Program-made: the position numbers and the translations under genes
From: Microvirga sp. TS319
GTDB lineage: Bacteria; Pseudomonadota; Alphaproteobacteria; Rhizobiales; Beijerinckiaceae
Assembly (NCBI RefSeq): GCF_041276405.1
Contig: NZ_JBGGGT010000001.1
Coordinates: forward strand, 107,501-171,500
Length of the DNA stretch: 64,000 bases
Reading direction: 5' to 3'
In this document: one piece after another, positions 1 through 9,560 of the stretch
Position numbering within the stretch: the first letter of the stretch is position 1
Layout of the letters: every line of letters starts with the position of its first letter
The notes under the pieces: model-generated
What the model was told of the DNA's origin: nothing
Databases searched by the model: none
The model's input: only the letters and a program-made list of their open reading frames with translations

Positions 1-576
1 CAGCCTCGGCAGTTGAACAGTATTTATTATGCGACGGGGGATCCGACACGCCCTAAATGTTACGACATGGGTATCGCCGCGCAGCATGGGACACCGCGCA
101 GGTCGGGGCTCGTTCTCATCGAGGGCCCTCTCGTGCCGCATCTGAAGCGGGCGCAAGGCGGAATGCTCCGGCCGGGAATGGACGATGGCACGCTGACGGT
201 GAACCACTGCTATCGGCCCGAGCGCTTCGACCGTTGGGTTCGGGCGGGCGTTCACGTCAAGGGGCGGTCCGATTGGCTTTTCATCAAGCTATCCTGCCAC
301 GGGGCAGGAGACGGCGATCGCGAGGCCTTGTTGAGCCGTGATCTCGAGGCTCTCTTCTCCGATGCCGAGGCGCGCTACAATGACGGCGAGCGTTTCAGAC
401 TTCACTACGTGACAGCGCGGGAAATGTACAACCTCGTGGCCGCGTCCGAGGCCGGACTGGACGGCGAACCCGGTGCCTTGCGGGACTGGCTGATTCCGGC
501 TCCTGACACGGTCTCGCGCCGGCGCAGTGCCGCTACAGCATCGGACGTGAAGTCGAACCCACATCCGATGCTGTAA
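1..576 (+). CDS. C-terminal part of unknown exopolysaccharide-locus protein (5' end outside window)
   Basis: The frame is open from base 1, so the true start lies upstream and at least 191 residues are visible. The visible part has a segment with FIKLSCHGAG and then an acidic helix-rich stretch (DLEALFSDAEARY) and HYVTAREMYNLV. I do not recognise a defined domain; the combination recalls proteins related to polysaccharide deacetylases found in exopolysaccharide loci, which is only a resemblance. The last codons, coding for about 14 residues, lie within a dispersed palindromic repeat, so the C-terminus (SDVKSNPHPML) is repeat-encoded. It is followed by a glycosyltransferase gene on the other strand. 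Confidence 0.55.
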   Translation, partial: QPRQLNSIYYATGDPTRPKCYDMGIAAQHGTPRRSGLVLIEGPLVPHLKRAQGGMLRPGMDDGTLTVNHCYRPERFDRWVRAGVHVKGRSDWLFIKLSCHGAGDGDREALLSRDLEALFSDAEARYNDGERFRLHYVTAREMYNLVAASEAGLDGEPGALRDWLIPAPDTVSRRRSAATASDVKSNPHPML

Positions 577-643
577 CTCTGTGTTTTTGAGCATCTTTTC
601 ACGCGAAGCCGGTTCCCACTTTTGCGTCTGAGGCTCTAAGCGC
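535..643. repeat. Dispersed palindromic repeat, locus 1
   Basis: Two adjacent inverted-repeat units. The first is AGCATCGGACGTGAA with its partner CATCCGATGCT (535-573); the second starts near GAGCATCTTTTCACGC and contains CCGGTTCCCACTTTTGCG. The same outer words (GCATCGGAC, CCACTTTT, GATGCTC) recur at six other loci in this window. The stop codon of the preceding partial gene (574-576) lies inside it. Confidence 0.75.
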
Positions 644-679
644 ACCGGCTGAAACCGGGACTGCATCCTGATCGGGGCT

Positions 680-1789
680 CTATGAAGAGCGGGCGGGGGT
701 GGGCGATGCCACCCGGGTCGCGAGCTGAAGCAAATGGCGCAGATAATCCGTGTGAAGGCGCGATGCGTCTCCGGCGGCGAGAGCATGTCTGTGCCCCGCA
801 TGTGCGAGCTGCCGCCGCAGGTCCGCGGAGCCGTCCAGACGGAGGATGGTGCTTCGCAGAGCATCCGGATCCCCCGGCGGGACGATCAAGGCGGTGGTTT
901 CGTCGAGGAGACCGAGAGTGCTCGCGCCTTCCGAGATGATCAATGGCTTTTGCAGGGCCATGGCCGTCAGGTAGGTACTGACGCCAGAGGGGCTTATGCT
1001 CCGGGGATGGATCGGAAGGATAACGCCCCTCGCGCCGGCGACCCAATTCAGCCAGGAGCGCGGGTCCGCACAATGGCGCACGATCCGTACGTTCGAGGCT
1101 CCGAAGATCTCCTTCCGAGGCACGATCGGAGGCACGCCGCGTTGCCGCCGCTTCTTGCTGTCACTCTCCCCACGGCGGCGGAGCTCCTCGTCCTCGGGCA
1201 CCGTAATGACAATCTTGACATCGAGGCCCTCGACGGCTTGAGCCAAGGTTGCCCAGTCCCGGTATGTGACTCCTCCGGACCAATAATAATCGCCCTCGGA
1301 GGGCTCAAGGGCGTTCACCACGTCGAGATGATTGGTCTTGAACGGGACATGGATGGTCCGTTCCGGCTTGAGGCCATAATACTTCTGATAGTCCGAGAAG
1401 TCTTTCTGCAGCAGCAGAAACAGATCCACTCGTTGCAGCAGCACCCGTGTGATCGCCGCCACGATCAGGTCCCGCGTGCTGACGGGTCTGGGGAGATTGA
1501 GGTCGGCGCAAGCAAGCTTGCACCGGAATCCTCGCAGGAGCGAGGCGATGAGGCACCAGCTGAGCAGTTCACGGTGCGGGGCTTCCAAGAAGACGATATC
1601 GGACTGCTTCCAAAGGCGCATAGCATGACGCCAATACGCCAAGCGCTCCGTCCATGCGCCTTCCCGTGGGACGATACACTGGAGGTCGATCCGCTCGGCA
1701 AGAGAGGATTCGAACACAATGTTCGATGCGATGCGAGGCTTCCTTGAGACGTCACGACGATCGGTCGCCGCCTTGGGTTCGCTGGTCAT
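680..1789 (-). CDS. Glycosyltransferase (GT-B fold, GT4-like)
   Basis: About 369 residues. The C-terminal half reads like a GT-B nucleotide-sugar binding domain: SPSGVSTYLTAMALQKPLIIS followed by TTALIVPPGDPDALRSTI, the usual acceptor-side helix and the late VPPGDP element of family 4 enzymes. It is presumably cytoplasmic and adds a sugar to the lipid-linked repeat unit. The ATG at 1789 (MTSEPK) is chosen over upstream starts because GGAG lies 8 bases before it; the upstream extension is low-complexity. It is divergent from the GT2 gene at 2016, so the 226 bp between carry both promoters. The exact sugar cannot be told. Confidence 0.8.
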   Translation of the reverse strand: MTSEPKAATDRRDVSRKPRIASNIVFESSLAERIDLQCIVPREGAWTERLAYWRHAMRLWKQSDIVFLEAPHRELLSWCLIASLLRGFRCKLACADLNLPRPVSTRDLIVAAITRVLLQRVDLFLLLQKDFSDYQKYYGLKPERTIHVPFKTNHLDVVNALEPSEGDYYWSGGVTYRDWATLAQAVEGLDVKIVITVPEDEELRRRGESDSKKRRQRGVPPIVPRKEIFGASNVRIVRHCADPRSWLNWVAGARGVILPIHPRSISPSGVSTYLTAMALQKPLIISEGASTLGLLDETTALIVPPGDPDALRSTILRLDGSADLRRQLAHAGHRHALAAGDASRLHTDYLRHLLQLATRVASPTPARSS

Positions 1790-2015
1790 CGCAACCGCTC
1801 CGCCCATGACCGGTCTTGCCATGGCCAATCCTGCGCAGGTTACCGCCCTTGGGCCGCTAATTCTACACGTTGAAGCGGCGGCATCGTGGCAGGTGGGGTA
1901 GCCCGGAGCTGTCGCGTCGCGAGCCGATTGTCCCGCAGCTTCGCGCACGAACGGGGCTGGTACGAAGCGGTCAGCGCTCTATCCATGTGACACAGGGATT
2001 GCGACGAGGCTCGCC

Positions 2016-2954
2016 GTGTTCGTTTCTGTCATCATACCTCTCTTCAACAAAGGCCCGCACATCATCCGGTGCCTCGAGTCCGTCGCATCGCAGACGCTCG
2101 CCGACTTCGAAGTCATCGTCGTGGACGATGGCTCGACGGACGAGGGAGCAACGCTGGCCAGACGCTTTCCCGATGAGCGGGTCAGAGTGATATCCCAAAG
2201 GAACAGTGGCCCCGGACATGCGCGAAACCGCGGTGTGGATAGCGCTCGCGGAGACCTCGTCGCCTTCCTCGATGCCGATGACGAATGGCTGCCGTCCTAT
2301 CTGGCCGACAGCGTTCGGCTGCTCACGGATCATCCCGAGGCCGCGACAGTTTCTTCGGGGTACTTCGAAATGCCTGGCGGCCTGCCGACGGAAAACATGT
2401 GGCGTGACCGCGGAATCCGCTCGGGCCTTCACCGACTTCAGCCGGAGACGGCTCCCATGCTGGCGGTCCATATGCTGGCCTATATGTCGCCATGGTCGAC
2501 GGTCGTGAGGATGGGCACTTTCCGGAAGCATGGTGGATTCTATGAAAGGAACCGCTGCCTCTACGGAGAGGATGCCTTCCTGTGGCTCAAGGTCCTTCTG
2601 AACGAGCCGGTGCTGTTCAACCTGGAGCCGGAGGTCCGATATCACCGGGACGCATCGCAGCTGAGCGGCAACCTGGCCGCGCCGCGCCCGGTCGAGCCGT
2701 TCCTGAGCGAGCCCGAGGAAATCGAGGCATGCTGCCCCGAAGAGCTGAAGCCACTCCTCAGCAAGATCCTGGCGATTCGTGCCTACAAGACCGCTTGCGT
2801 GCTGGGACTTTGGGGGCGGCGCCAGCGAGCCGGCGATCTCAGGCGCCGCTTCCGCTCGCCGGGAATGCACCACCTCCCGTATTTCTGGAGTTCGCTGGTA
2901 TGCGCAAGTCCGGTCGGGGCAATGCTCGGCAAGCTTCTCTACGGGTTGAGGTGA
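2016..2954 (+). CDS. Glycosyltransferase family 2
   Basis: 312 residues from a GTG start with GAGG upstream. It opens with the GT-A core VSVIIPLFNKGPHI, the nucleotide-binding VVDDGSTDEG, the ARNRGVDSARGDLVAFLDADD segment holding the metal-binding DAD, and a C-terminal helix-rich part. GT2 enzymes transfer a sugar from a nucleotide donor by inversion. It is soluble, with no membrane segment visible, and likely acts on the undecaprenyl-linked oligosaccharide at the inner face of the membrane. It converges with the RTX protein gene at 3008. Confidence 0.88.
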   Translation: MFVSVIIPLFNKGPHIIRCLESVASQTLADFEVIVVDDGSTDEGATLARRFPDERVRVISQRNSGPGHARNRGVDSARGDLVAFLDADDEWLPSYLADSVRLLTDHPEAATVSSGYFEMPGGLPTENMWRDRGIRSGLHRLQPETAPMLAVHMLAYMSPWSTVVRMGTFRKHGGFYERNRCLYGEDAFLWLKVLLNEPVLFNLEPEVRYHRDASQLSGNLAAPRPVEPFLSEPEEIEACCPEELKPLLSKILAIRAYKTACVLGLWGRRQRAGDLRRRFRSPGMHHLPYFWSSLVCASPVGAMLGKLLYGLR

Positions 2955-3007
2955 ATTCCCCGTGCTCTCCACGAAGCGGATCGCGGAGAGCACGGGGCGG
3001 GACTTGG

Positions 3008-4603
3008 TCAGACGACGAAGAAGTCGGAATGGGACAGAGCAAGCCCCTTCGACAGAGTCGCGATCTGTACGGCAGCTCCGTGGCCGGAGCCGTCCGCATC
3101 GTAGAACAGCTTGCCCGTTCCCTTGTCGTAGATCACGTGGTCATTGGCGTCCTTCGCCTTGGTTCCCACGGTGAAGAAGGCCTTGTTCAAGGCTGCCGGG
3201 TCGCTGCTCGAACCGGCTTTGCCGAGCTTGGTGAAGATCGCGTTGTCGAGCCAGATGCTGTCTTCTCCATGCTTGAAGTCGACGATCTTGTCGATGTTCG
3301 TCTTCGCGTTCGGCTTGGCGTTGAAGACGAAGGCATCCTTGCCTGCGCCGCCGGTCAGCGTATCGTTCCCCGACGAGCCGGTGAGCCTGTCGTTACCCGA
3401 TCCGCCGCTGAGCGTGTCATTGCCTGCGCCGCCGTAGATCTTATTGGCGGCGGCATTGCCCTTGATCACGTTGTCGAGCGCGTTGCCCATCAGAGAGATC
3501 GCGCTCGAGCCGGTGGCCGTCAGGTTGATCTCGTCCGCTGCCAGGGTGTAGCTGACGTGGGTTTTCACGAGCGAAGTCTGCACGGGCTGAGGCGTCGGAG
3601 CGCTGACGTTCCCGTCGCCCAACGTGTAGGCCAGATATTTCAACGAGCTCGTGTATTGTTCGTTGAACTGTTTTGAACCTTCGAGCCATGCGCCGTTGAC
3701 GCCGCCGGTGAAGATCTTGTCGCCGCGCTCCTTGTAGGTGGCATCGCCGGTCATCTTGTAGACGAAGCCGAAGCCGTCGACGATCATGTTGTTGAGATCA
3801 GGCGCCGGCTCCTTGACCTCGCCCTTGGCGTTGAACTCGATGTAGTTGAAGGACTGGCTCTTCTCGTCCCAGGTGTGGCTCCAGAGATAATCGACCGACT
3901 TCTTGATCGCGGCGGGAATGCGCGCATCGGCCTTGTAGTTGGTGTAGTAGTCGATCAGGGTGTCGTTGAGCATGCCGGCCATGAACGGCACCACCGCGCC
4001 GTCCGAGTTCGAGAAGTGCCAGGCACCATCGGCCGATTGCGCCGACAGGATCTTGTCGAGGCTGGAGGTGAGCAGCTTGTCCCAGTTGTTGCCGGCGGCG
4101 CTGGGGGCATTGATCTGCTTGGCGTAGAGGAACGATTCCAGGGTGCGGGCCTGGATGCGCTGGTCCATCTCGGCCTTCACGTTGCCGACATTGTCGCTGT
4201 AGTAGGGCAGCGCGAAGGTGTCGGCGACGCGCCCGACGGCGGTGCGGCTGGCCTCGTCGCCGGTGGCGAGATAATGCAGCGCCACGCCGGCGATCTGCGA
4301 CCAGTGCGCCGACGTGCCGTAGTCGTTCGCCTCAAGATAGTTCGTCCGGTAATCAACCGCGAGGGCATTCGCCTTGGCGAGATAGGAGCTGTCACCAGTC
4401 CGGTTGTACCAGTTGTAGAAGATCTCAGCACGATCGTAGTAGTTCGCGTCCTCCCAGGAGGAGCCATCCTCACTCCAATGCTGGGCCGCATATTTGGAAA
4501 AATTGGACTCGTATGTGCTGTAGACGCCGCCCTTCGATGCCACTGAGCTGACAGAGATTTTGGGCCCAAGGAGGGACTGAAATGCAGGAGAAGATGTAGT
4601 CAT
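3008..4603 (-). CDS. Secreted toroid-like enzyme with RTX (haemolysin-type) calcium-binding tail
   Basis: 531 residues from ATG 4603; a TTG at 4618 is a possible longer start. There is no signal peptide. Residues about 35-325 are helix-rich with repeated Trp/Tyr pairs (NYYDRAEIFYNWYNRTG, YLWSHTWDEKSQSF), which resembles alpha/alpha-toroid glycan hydrolases, lyases or epimerases; the family is not identified. Residues about 373-425 carry RTX nonapeptides (GGAGNDTLS, GGSGNDRLT, GGAGKDAFV), followed by a C-terminal type I secretion-like domain ending DFFVV. RTX tails bind calcium outside the cell after ABC-exporter secretion; no exporter gene is in this window. A role in trimming or modifying the polysaccharide made by the neighbours, as for rhizobial glycanases, is inferred. 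Residues about 81-314 lie in a tract almost identical to the paralogue at 15357. Confidence 0.75.
   Translation of the reverse strand: MTTSSPAFQSLLGPKISVSSVASKGGVYSTYESNFSKYAAQHWSEDGSSWEDANYYDRAEIFYNWYNRTGDSSYLAKANALAVDYRTNYLEANDYGTSAHWSQIAGVALHYLATGDEASRTAVGRVADTFALPYYSDNVGNVKAEMDQRIQARTLESFLYAKQINAPSAAGNNWDKLLTSSLDKILSAQSADGAWHFSNSDGAVVPFMAGMLNDTLIDYYTNYKADARIPAAIKKSVDYLWSHTWDEKSQSFNYIEFNAKGEVKEPAPDLNNMIVDGFGFVYKMTGDATYKERGDKIFTGGVNGAWLEGSKQFNEQYTSSLKYLAYTLGDGNVSAPTPQPVQTSLVKTHVSYTLAADEINLTATGSSAISLMGNALDNVIKGNAAANKIYGGAGNDTLSGGSGNDRLTGSSGNDTLTGGAGKDAFVFNAKPNAKTNIDKIVDFKHGEDSIWLDNAIFTKLGKAGSSSDPAALNKAFFTVGTKAKDANDHVIYDKGTGKLFYDADGSGHGAAVQIATLSKGLALSHSDFFVV
3662..4363. repeat. 702-bp direct repeat, copy 1 (pairs with 15420-16121)
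   Basis: Aligned base by base with 15420-16121 without gaps, I see only three mismatches (around 3694, 3743 and 4210). The surrounding coding sequence of the two paralogues is clearly diverged on both sides, so the identity ends abruptly. Both copies have the same orientation and are offset by 11,758 bases. Confidence 0.92.
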
Positions 4604-5346
4604 TAGGTCTGCCCACAATGAATTGTTTTTGATATGAATTGTTTAAATTCGCGAAGAATTATTAATTTTACTGAAATTTGAACCGTCTGAGTCGCTGACT
4701 CCTTTCCCTAAAGCCGATCGAGTGCAGTCCGATATCCTGGACGCAGAGTTGACTCGACATGGTCCCGTGCAAAAACGGGCATGCCAGCGTGAAATGTGTC
4801 GTTGCAATAAGGTCAACCGGAACCGGTTGCTGCTAGGAAAAATTGGGCTCATGCCGGACTTGCGGTTCGGTGCCTGCAATCTTCCGATGTGGAAGAATTG
4901 ACACGCCCCAAACACCCAAGCTCAGGCTCATGGCATGGCTTTAGAAAAGGGAAATAAGGCGATATAGAGACGAGGCTCGTAGAGATTTTCCTCCGCTTAA
5001 GTTGAAGCGGGTCGCCGAGGCTCCTTATTCCTATGCGTGCTTCCGAATGATCAGAAGCGGAGCGCAGCGTTGCCTGCCGAATGTGCTCAGGCCCGAGACG
5101 GTTGCACGAAAAAAGTTCCGCCACTCACCCAATGCACCATCATCTCTTTATTCCCGTTGACCATGCGGCGGGCGCATTCTGTAATTCCCGATACTCAAGG
5201 CCGGTTTGCGGAAACAGGGGTGCGGCTCCACAGAGCACGCTCATGCGGGGAAACGGAAGCCGGACGGTGCAACGAACAACCATCGACAAATTGAGAATAT
5301 AAACCAGAGATTGAACGGGGAGCACTGAAACTTTGAGGTAAGTCGA
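4604..5346. promoter_or_regulatory. Long AT-richer divergent intergenic region
   Basis: 743 bp between the minus-strand RTX enzyme and the plus-strand sugar transferase. No convincing gene is seen: short open frames here lack a ribosome site and family features. The part at 4620-4680 is clearly AT-rich compared with the coding DNA and should hold the RTX gene promoter. An inverted repeat CTTCC-N5-GGAAG is at 4881-4895. Such a long spacer in an exopolysaccharide locus suggests transcription control, but I recognise no specific operator. Confidence 0.5.
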
Positions 5347-6039
5347 GTGCTTACGAATTTCTCCGCAGATACCAAGCAAGCATATGCTACGCCCGAGAGG
5401 GTTTCTCTCACGAAAGCAACGGCGGCCCAGGTGACGGAGGCCGTTGCTTCGAAGCGCGTCTATTGCCATGTGAAGAGAGCCATCGACATTGCGTTCGTCC
5501 TGCTTGCAGGACCGGCCGTCCTGGTGGTGATCGCCATCGCAGCGCTGGCGATCCGGACCAGCATGGGAGGGCCTGTCTTCTACGTTCAGGAGCGGGTCGG
5601 ATACAAGGGACGCATCTTCCGGATCTGGAAGTTGCGAACGATGAATCCGGCGCCGGAGCAGACGGGAATCGCGACCGCAATCAACGACAGCAGGGTCACC
5701 CCGCTCGGATACTTCTTACGAAGTACTCATCTCGACGAGCTGCCTCAGTTCTGGAATATCCTGTGCGGCGACATGACGCTGATCGGTCCAAGGCCCGAAC
5801 AGGTTCCTCTAGTGGAAGCCTACCGGCGCAAGCTCCCCTGCTATGATCTGAGACACCTCGTTCGGCCTGGGCTCACCGGCTGGGCGCAGGTTCGCTACGG
5901 CTATGCGGAAACGGTCCACGATACGCGCCACAAACTGGAATACGATCTCTTCTACCTGGTGCATCAGAGTCCTTCCCTGGATCTCTGGATCGGTGCGCTC
6001 ACCTTCTCGGTCCTGTGCGATCCCAAACTGGTTCGCTGA
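5347..6039 (+). CDS. Undecaprenyl-phosphate sugar phosphotransferase (bacterial sugar transferase, ExoY/WcaJ type)
   Basis: 230 residues from GTG 5347, with GAGG nine bases upstream. It has one hydrophobic membrane segment (about residues 48-72) and then the bacterial sugar transferase core: GGPVFYVQERVGYKGR, IWKLRTM, the LDELPQFWNIL catalytic stretch, MTLIGPRPEQVP and RPGLTGWAQV. Enzymes of this family start repeat-unit synthesis by moving a sugar phosphate onto undecaprenyl phosphate at the inner membrane. This short version lacks the extra N-terminal membrane domain of the WbaP type. It begins the biosynthetic direction of the locus and lies just before the flippase gene. Confidence 0.9.
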   Translation: MLTNFSADTKQAYATPERVSLTKATAAQVTEAVASKRVYCHVKRAIDIAFVLLAGPAVLVVIAIAALAIRTSMGGPVFYVQERVGYKGRIFRIWKLRTMNPAPEQTGIATAINDSRVTPLGYFLRSTHLDELPQFWNILCGDMTLIGPRPEQVPLVEAYRRKLPCYDLRHLVRPGLTGWAQVRYGYAETVHDTRHKLEYDLFYLVHQSPSLDLWIGALTFSVLCDPKLVR

Positions 6040-6093
6040 CGAAGAGGGCTGGCGGGCGTACGGTTCCAGGGATCGCGACGGCAAGGGAGGAGC

Positions 6094-7611
6094 ATGAGCA
6101 GGACGCGCCACAGATCCATCGTCAATGTGGGGATGACGGCGAGCGTCGCCGTCCTGCGGGCATGCGAGGGCCTCATCACAGTGGCCTATCTGCTCAAGGT
6201 GCTGGGGGCCGAGAATTTCGGAATCTGGGCGCTGATTTCGACGATGGCCGCCTATCTCCTGGTCCTCGATCTCGGAATTGTCGGCGCCCTCGGACGGCTC
6301 CTCGCGGGGCATCGGGGCGTCGGCGACATCGAGGGATTCAACCGAACCCTGTCGACCGCTCTCACGCTCCTCACCGGCGCCGGGGCGGTCACGTTGCTGG
6401 CGGCTGTCGGCCTGGCCGAAATCTTCCCGCTGATCTTTCATGTCCCCGACCATCAGCTCGCCGATGTCAGGATGGCCCTCATCATCGCCGGCGTCTGGGC
6501 CGCTCTCTATTTTCCCACTTCGGTTTTCGACGTCGTCCTGTGGAGCTACGAGCGCTTCGATCTCAGCAGCCTCATCGAAATGCCGATCATCGGCCTTCGT
6601 CTGAGTCTGATCCTTCTCCTGATCCACGAAGGGTCGCCTCTGTCGCATCTGGCCGCCATCGGATTGACCGCCAACGTCACGATGGTCACCCTGCAGGCGG
6701 CGTGCGCATGGTGGGTCGAGCCTCGCCTGAGGCCGATACCCGGTGTCATGAGCCGTGCCGCACTCAAGGAGATCTATCCGATTGGCGTCTGGTTCTCCGC
6801 GCTCTCGATGGCGCGATCCCTCACTCAGCAGATTGGGCCGACCCTCGTCGGCCACAGCCTCGGCAACCGCGCGGTGGCGACTTTTTCCATCGCCCGGCAG
6901 CTTACCACCTATTGCGCCACGGTGATGCTGTCCCTGACCCAGATCGCAGCGCCACGAGCGGCTGTCCTGTTCTTCGGGCGACATGGGGACGAGCAGAAGA
7001 TCCTGTTCGTCGGGGGCGGACGCGCCGCTACGGCGCTGGCTCTCTTTTTCGCCGGAGGCTTCCTGAGCCTGGGCGCCCCGTTCATTTCCGTCTGGCAGGG
7101 CGGACGCCAGGACGCCGCTTTCGCACCGCTCGTGGTGCTCATGCTGGGCGAGGCCTTTCCCATGGCCCAGGGGGTCACCTACAGCATCCTGACCGCGATG
7201 GGCCGGCATCGGACGCTGGCGCGTTTCGCCATCATGGAGGGCATAGGCACCCTCTGTCTCGCGGCTCTCCTGATGCGGCCGTTCGGGATTCTCGGCGTCT
7301 GCTGCGCCATCGCGGTCTCGGCGACCGTGTTCCGCGGCCTGTGTCCGTGGCTCCTCGCCTGCAGGTTGCTCGGCGTGGCGCCGTTGGCCTATCTGCGCGA
7401 CGCCGTCGCTCCGGTCGTCGTCTGTTGGTGCGGCGCGATTCTCCTTACCGTGATGATGGCGGCCGAGTGGCCGGTTCGCGGGTGGATCTCCCTGATCGGA
7501 TACGGGATGCTGTACGCGGCGCTCTACATGCCCGCCTGCGCCATCCTCCTCCTCGGCCGCGGAGCCCTTGCCCCTGCCAAGAGCCTCATCCACCGCCTGA
7601 GGATCTCGTAA
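6094..7611 (+). CDS. Wzx-type polysaccharide flippase (MOP superfamily)
   Basis: 505 residues with about 12-14 hydrophobic segments along the whole length, starting with ASVAVLRACEGLITVAYLLKVLGAENFGIWALISTM, the usual N-terminal element of polysaccharide-biosynthesis membrane proteins. The start has AAGGGAGGAGC before ATG. Such proteins translocate undecaprenyl-linked oligosaccharide across the inner membrane. It is 54 bp downstream of the sugar transferase gene and likely co-transcribed; it converges with the amidotransferase gene at 7625. Confidence 0.88.
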   Translation: MSRTRHRSIVNVGMTASVAVLRACEGLITVAYLLKVLGAENFGIWALISTMAAYLLVLDLGIVGALGRLLAGHRGVGDIEGFNRTLSTALTLLTGAGAVTLLAAVGLAEIFPLIFHVPDHQLADVRMALIIAGVWAALYFPTSVFDVVLWSYERFDLSSLIEMPIIGLRLSLILLLIHEGSPLSHLAAIGLTANVTMVTLQAACAWWVEPRLRPIPGVMSRAALKEIYPIGVWFSALSMARSLTQQIGPTLVGHSLGNRAVATFSIARQLTTYCATVMLSLTQIAAPRAAVLFFGRHGDEQKILFVGGGRAATALALFFAGGFLSLGAPFISVWQGGRQDAAFAPLVVLMLGEAFPMAQGVTYSILTAMGRHRTLARFAIMEGIGTLCLAALLMRPFGILGVCCAIAVSATVFRGLCPWLLACRLLGVAPLAYLRDAVAPVVVCWCGAILLTVMMAAEWPVRGWISLIGYGMLYAALYMPACAILLLGRGALAPAKSLIHRLRIS

Positions 7612-7624
7612 GCGGGGCCGGCTT

Positions 7625-9559
7625 TTACTCCGCAGCTTCCCTGACGAGGTTGGGATCGACGGCTCCTGCCGCCGAGGACTCCAGCCACTGATCGAGGACC
7701 AGCAGGGCATAGAGCCGATGACTGTGGTCGCGGGTTCCGGCGATATGTTCGTCCGCGAGCCTGCGGATGCCGCTCGGATCGAAAAGGCCGAGGGCTCGCA
7801 GACGTTCGCTGCCTGCCAGGCTTTCGATGCGCGGGCGCAAGCCGCTGCGGAACCAGGGCGCGAGAGGGACCGTGAAGCCTCGCTTCGGCCGCTCGACCAA
7901 GGGGCGCGGCAGATATCGCAGCAGGAGGTCGCGCAGGATGCGCTTGCCGCCGCGCTCGTCGACGAGGTATTCGTCCGGCAGCGAGAGCCCGAACCGGACC
8001 ACTGCATGATCGAGGAGAGGAGCGCGGACCTCGAGCCCATGCGCCATGGAGGCCACGTCGATCTTGGGCATGAGATCATCCGCCAGATAGGTCTCAAGGT
8101 CGGCATAGCGCATCTTTCTGAGAGGCGAGCCCGAGGCGCGCCAGAAGGCACCGCGAATCGATTGCTCCGAGTCCTGCCGCCGCAGCTCTGCGCGGGCGGC
8201 AATGCTGCGCCGATAGAGAAAGGCTGCCTCTCCCGCTCCGAGACAGCAACGCAGGGCGGCAAAGCGGGCCCCGAAATCCTCCGCGGCGAGAAAGCCCAGC
8301 CCGCGTGCGAAACGCCCGATCCCTCGTGCATTCCCGAGCAGCCCCGCGGCCGTGGCGGCAGAGGCCGCGGCACGAACGGGCCCACGCGGGATCCGGCCGG
8401 CCCAATCTCCCAGGCGGCTTGCCGTCGCGTACCATTCGTAGCCGCCGAAGCCCTCGTCGCCGCCATCTCCGCCGAGCGCTACGGTCACGTGGCGCCGGGC
8501 CAATCCCGCGAGCGCCCAGGAGGGCAGCGCGGACGAGTCGGCATAAGGCTCTCCGAAATGCGCAACGGCCCGGGGAATCAGGTCGGTCAGGTCGCTTTCG
8601 AGACGAAGGACGTGGTGGCGGGCGCCGAGATGGCGCGCGACTTCGGCGGCCTGGTGGCTTTCGTCATAGCTGCTTTCCCCGAAGCCGATGGAAAACGTGT
8701 CCACCGGATGCGCACTTTGTCGGACGGCGAGCGCCGTCACGAGACTGGAATCGATGCCGCCGCTGAGCAGGATTCCGAGTTGCACGTCGCTGCGAAGACG
8801 AATTCTCACCGCTGTCTCCAGAAGCTCCTCGAGCTGGTCGACGGCGTGTTCATAGGGGCCCTCGAAAGGTTCCGGCTCCGTGGCAATGTCCCAATAGCGC
8901 CGCAGCGCGATCGAATCCCGATCCGAAATCATGACGGTCGCGGCAGGAAGCTTGCAAATGCCCTGATAGATCGTGCGCGGCGCCGGGATGTAGCCGAGAG
9001 CAAGGTATCGATCGAGCGCCTCCGGGTCGATGGCTCGCGTCCCGCCGATGCCCGCGCGCAAAGCGCCCAGCGACGACGCGAAATAAAGGCAGCCATCCTC
9101 CACCACGAAGAACAGGGGCTTCTTGCCGATGCGGTCCCGCGCTGCGATGAGGGTGCCTTTCTCGTCGTCCCAGGCGACGAAGGCGAACATCCCCCCGAGT
9201 GCGTTGACGCATCCTTCGCCGTCTCGGGTGACGAGGCGCAAGAGAACCTCGGTATCGGACGCCGTGCGGAACGTTTCGCCGTTTCGCGTCAGGGCGTCCC
9301 GGAGCTCCAGGTAGTTGTAGATCTCGCCGTTGAAGACGATGCCGTGGGCGCCGGAGCCGTCGACCATGGGCTGGCCGCCTCCGGCGATGTCGATGACGGC
9401 GAGCCGCCGATGGGCCAGGCAGGCACGCCCCGACGGCGAGATCCAAAGGCCCTCGCCGTCGGGCCCCCGGTGGGCGAGAAGCCCGGCCATCGCCCTGACC
9501 TTGTCCGGATCCGGCCGGCAGTTCGTCGAAAGGGCGACTCCTCCTGCGATGCCGCACAT
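7625..9559 (-). CDS. Asparagine synthetase-like glutamine amidotransferase (AsnB family)
   Basis: 644 residues from the ATG at 9559, which places Cys2 (MCGIAGG) as the N-terminal nucleophile that releases ammonia from glutamine; the longer open frame would bury it. The C-terminal synthetase domain has the ATP-binding SGGIDSS loop near residue 265 and GGDGGDE further on. In housekeeping use this makes asparagine. Inside polysaccharide loci, AsnB-like enzymes amidate uronic acids, and the nearby UDP-HexNAc dehydrogenase and epimerase fit that use. It is last in a three-gene minus-strand run with two glycosyltransferases, with a gap of one base to the gene before. Confidence 0.88.
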   Translation of the reverse strand: MCGIAGGVALSTNCRPDPDKVRAMAGLLAHRGPDGEGLWISPSGRACLAHRRLAVIDIAGGGQPMVDGSGAHGIVFNGEIYNYLELRDALTRNGETFRTASDTEVLLRLVTRDGEGCVNALGGMFAFVAWDDEKGTLIAARDRIGKKPLFFVVEDGCLYFASSLGALRAGIGGTRAIDPEALDRYLALGYIPAPRTIYQGICKLPAATVMISDRDSIALRRYWDIATEPEPFEGPYEHAVDQLEELLETAVRIRLRSDVQLGILLSGGIDSSLVTALAVRQSAHPVDTFSIGFGESSYDESHQAAEVARHLGARHHVLRLESDLTDLIPRAVAHFGEPYADSSALPSWALAGLARRHVTVALGGDGGDEGFGGYEWYATASRLGDWAGRIPRGPVRAAASAATAAGLLGNARGIGRFARGLGFLAAEDFGARFAALRCCLGAGEAAFLYRRSIAARAELRRQDSEQSIRGAFWRASGSPLRKMRYADLETYLADDLMPKIDVASMAHGLEVRAPLLDHAVVRFGLSLPDEYLVDERGGKRILRDLLLRYLPRPLVERPKRGFTVPLAPWFRSGLRPRIESLAGSERLRALGLFDPSGIRRLADEHIAGTRDHSHRLYALLVLDQWLESSAAGAVDPNLVREAAE

Positions 9560-9560
9560 G

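Noticed and set aside
5037..5302. Short frames in the long intergenic region before the sugar transferase gene
   Set aside because: Products are Arg/Cys-rich without domains, there is no ribosome site, and DNA is AT-richer here, as for a control region.
5809..8466. Minus-strand frame of 885 codons over the sugar transferase, flippase and amidotransferase region
   Set aside because: It overlaps well-supported genes on both strands and its sequence has no recognisable domain.
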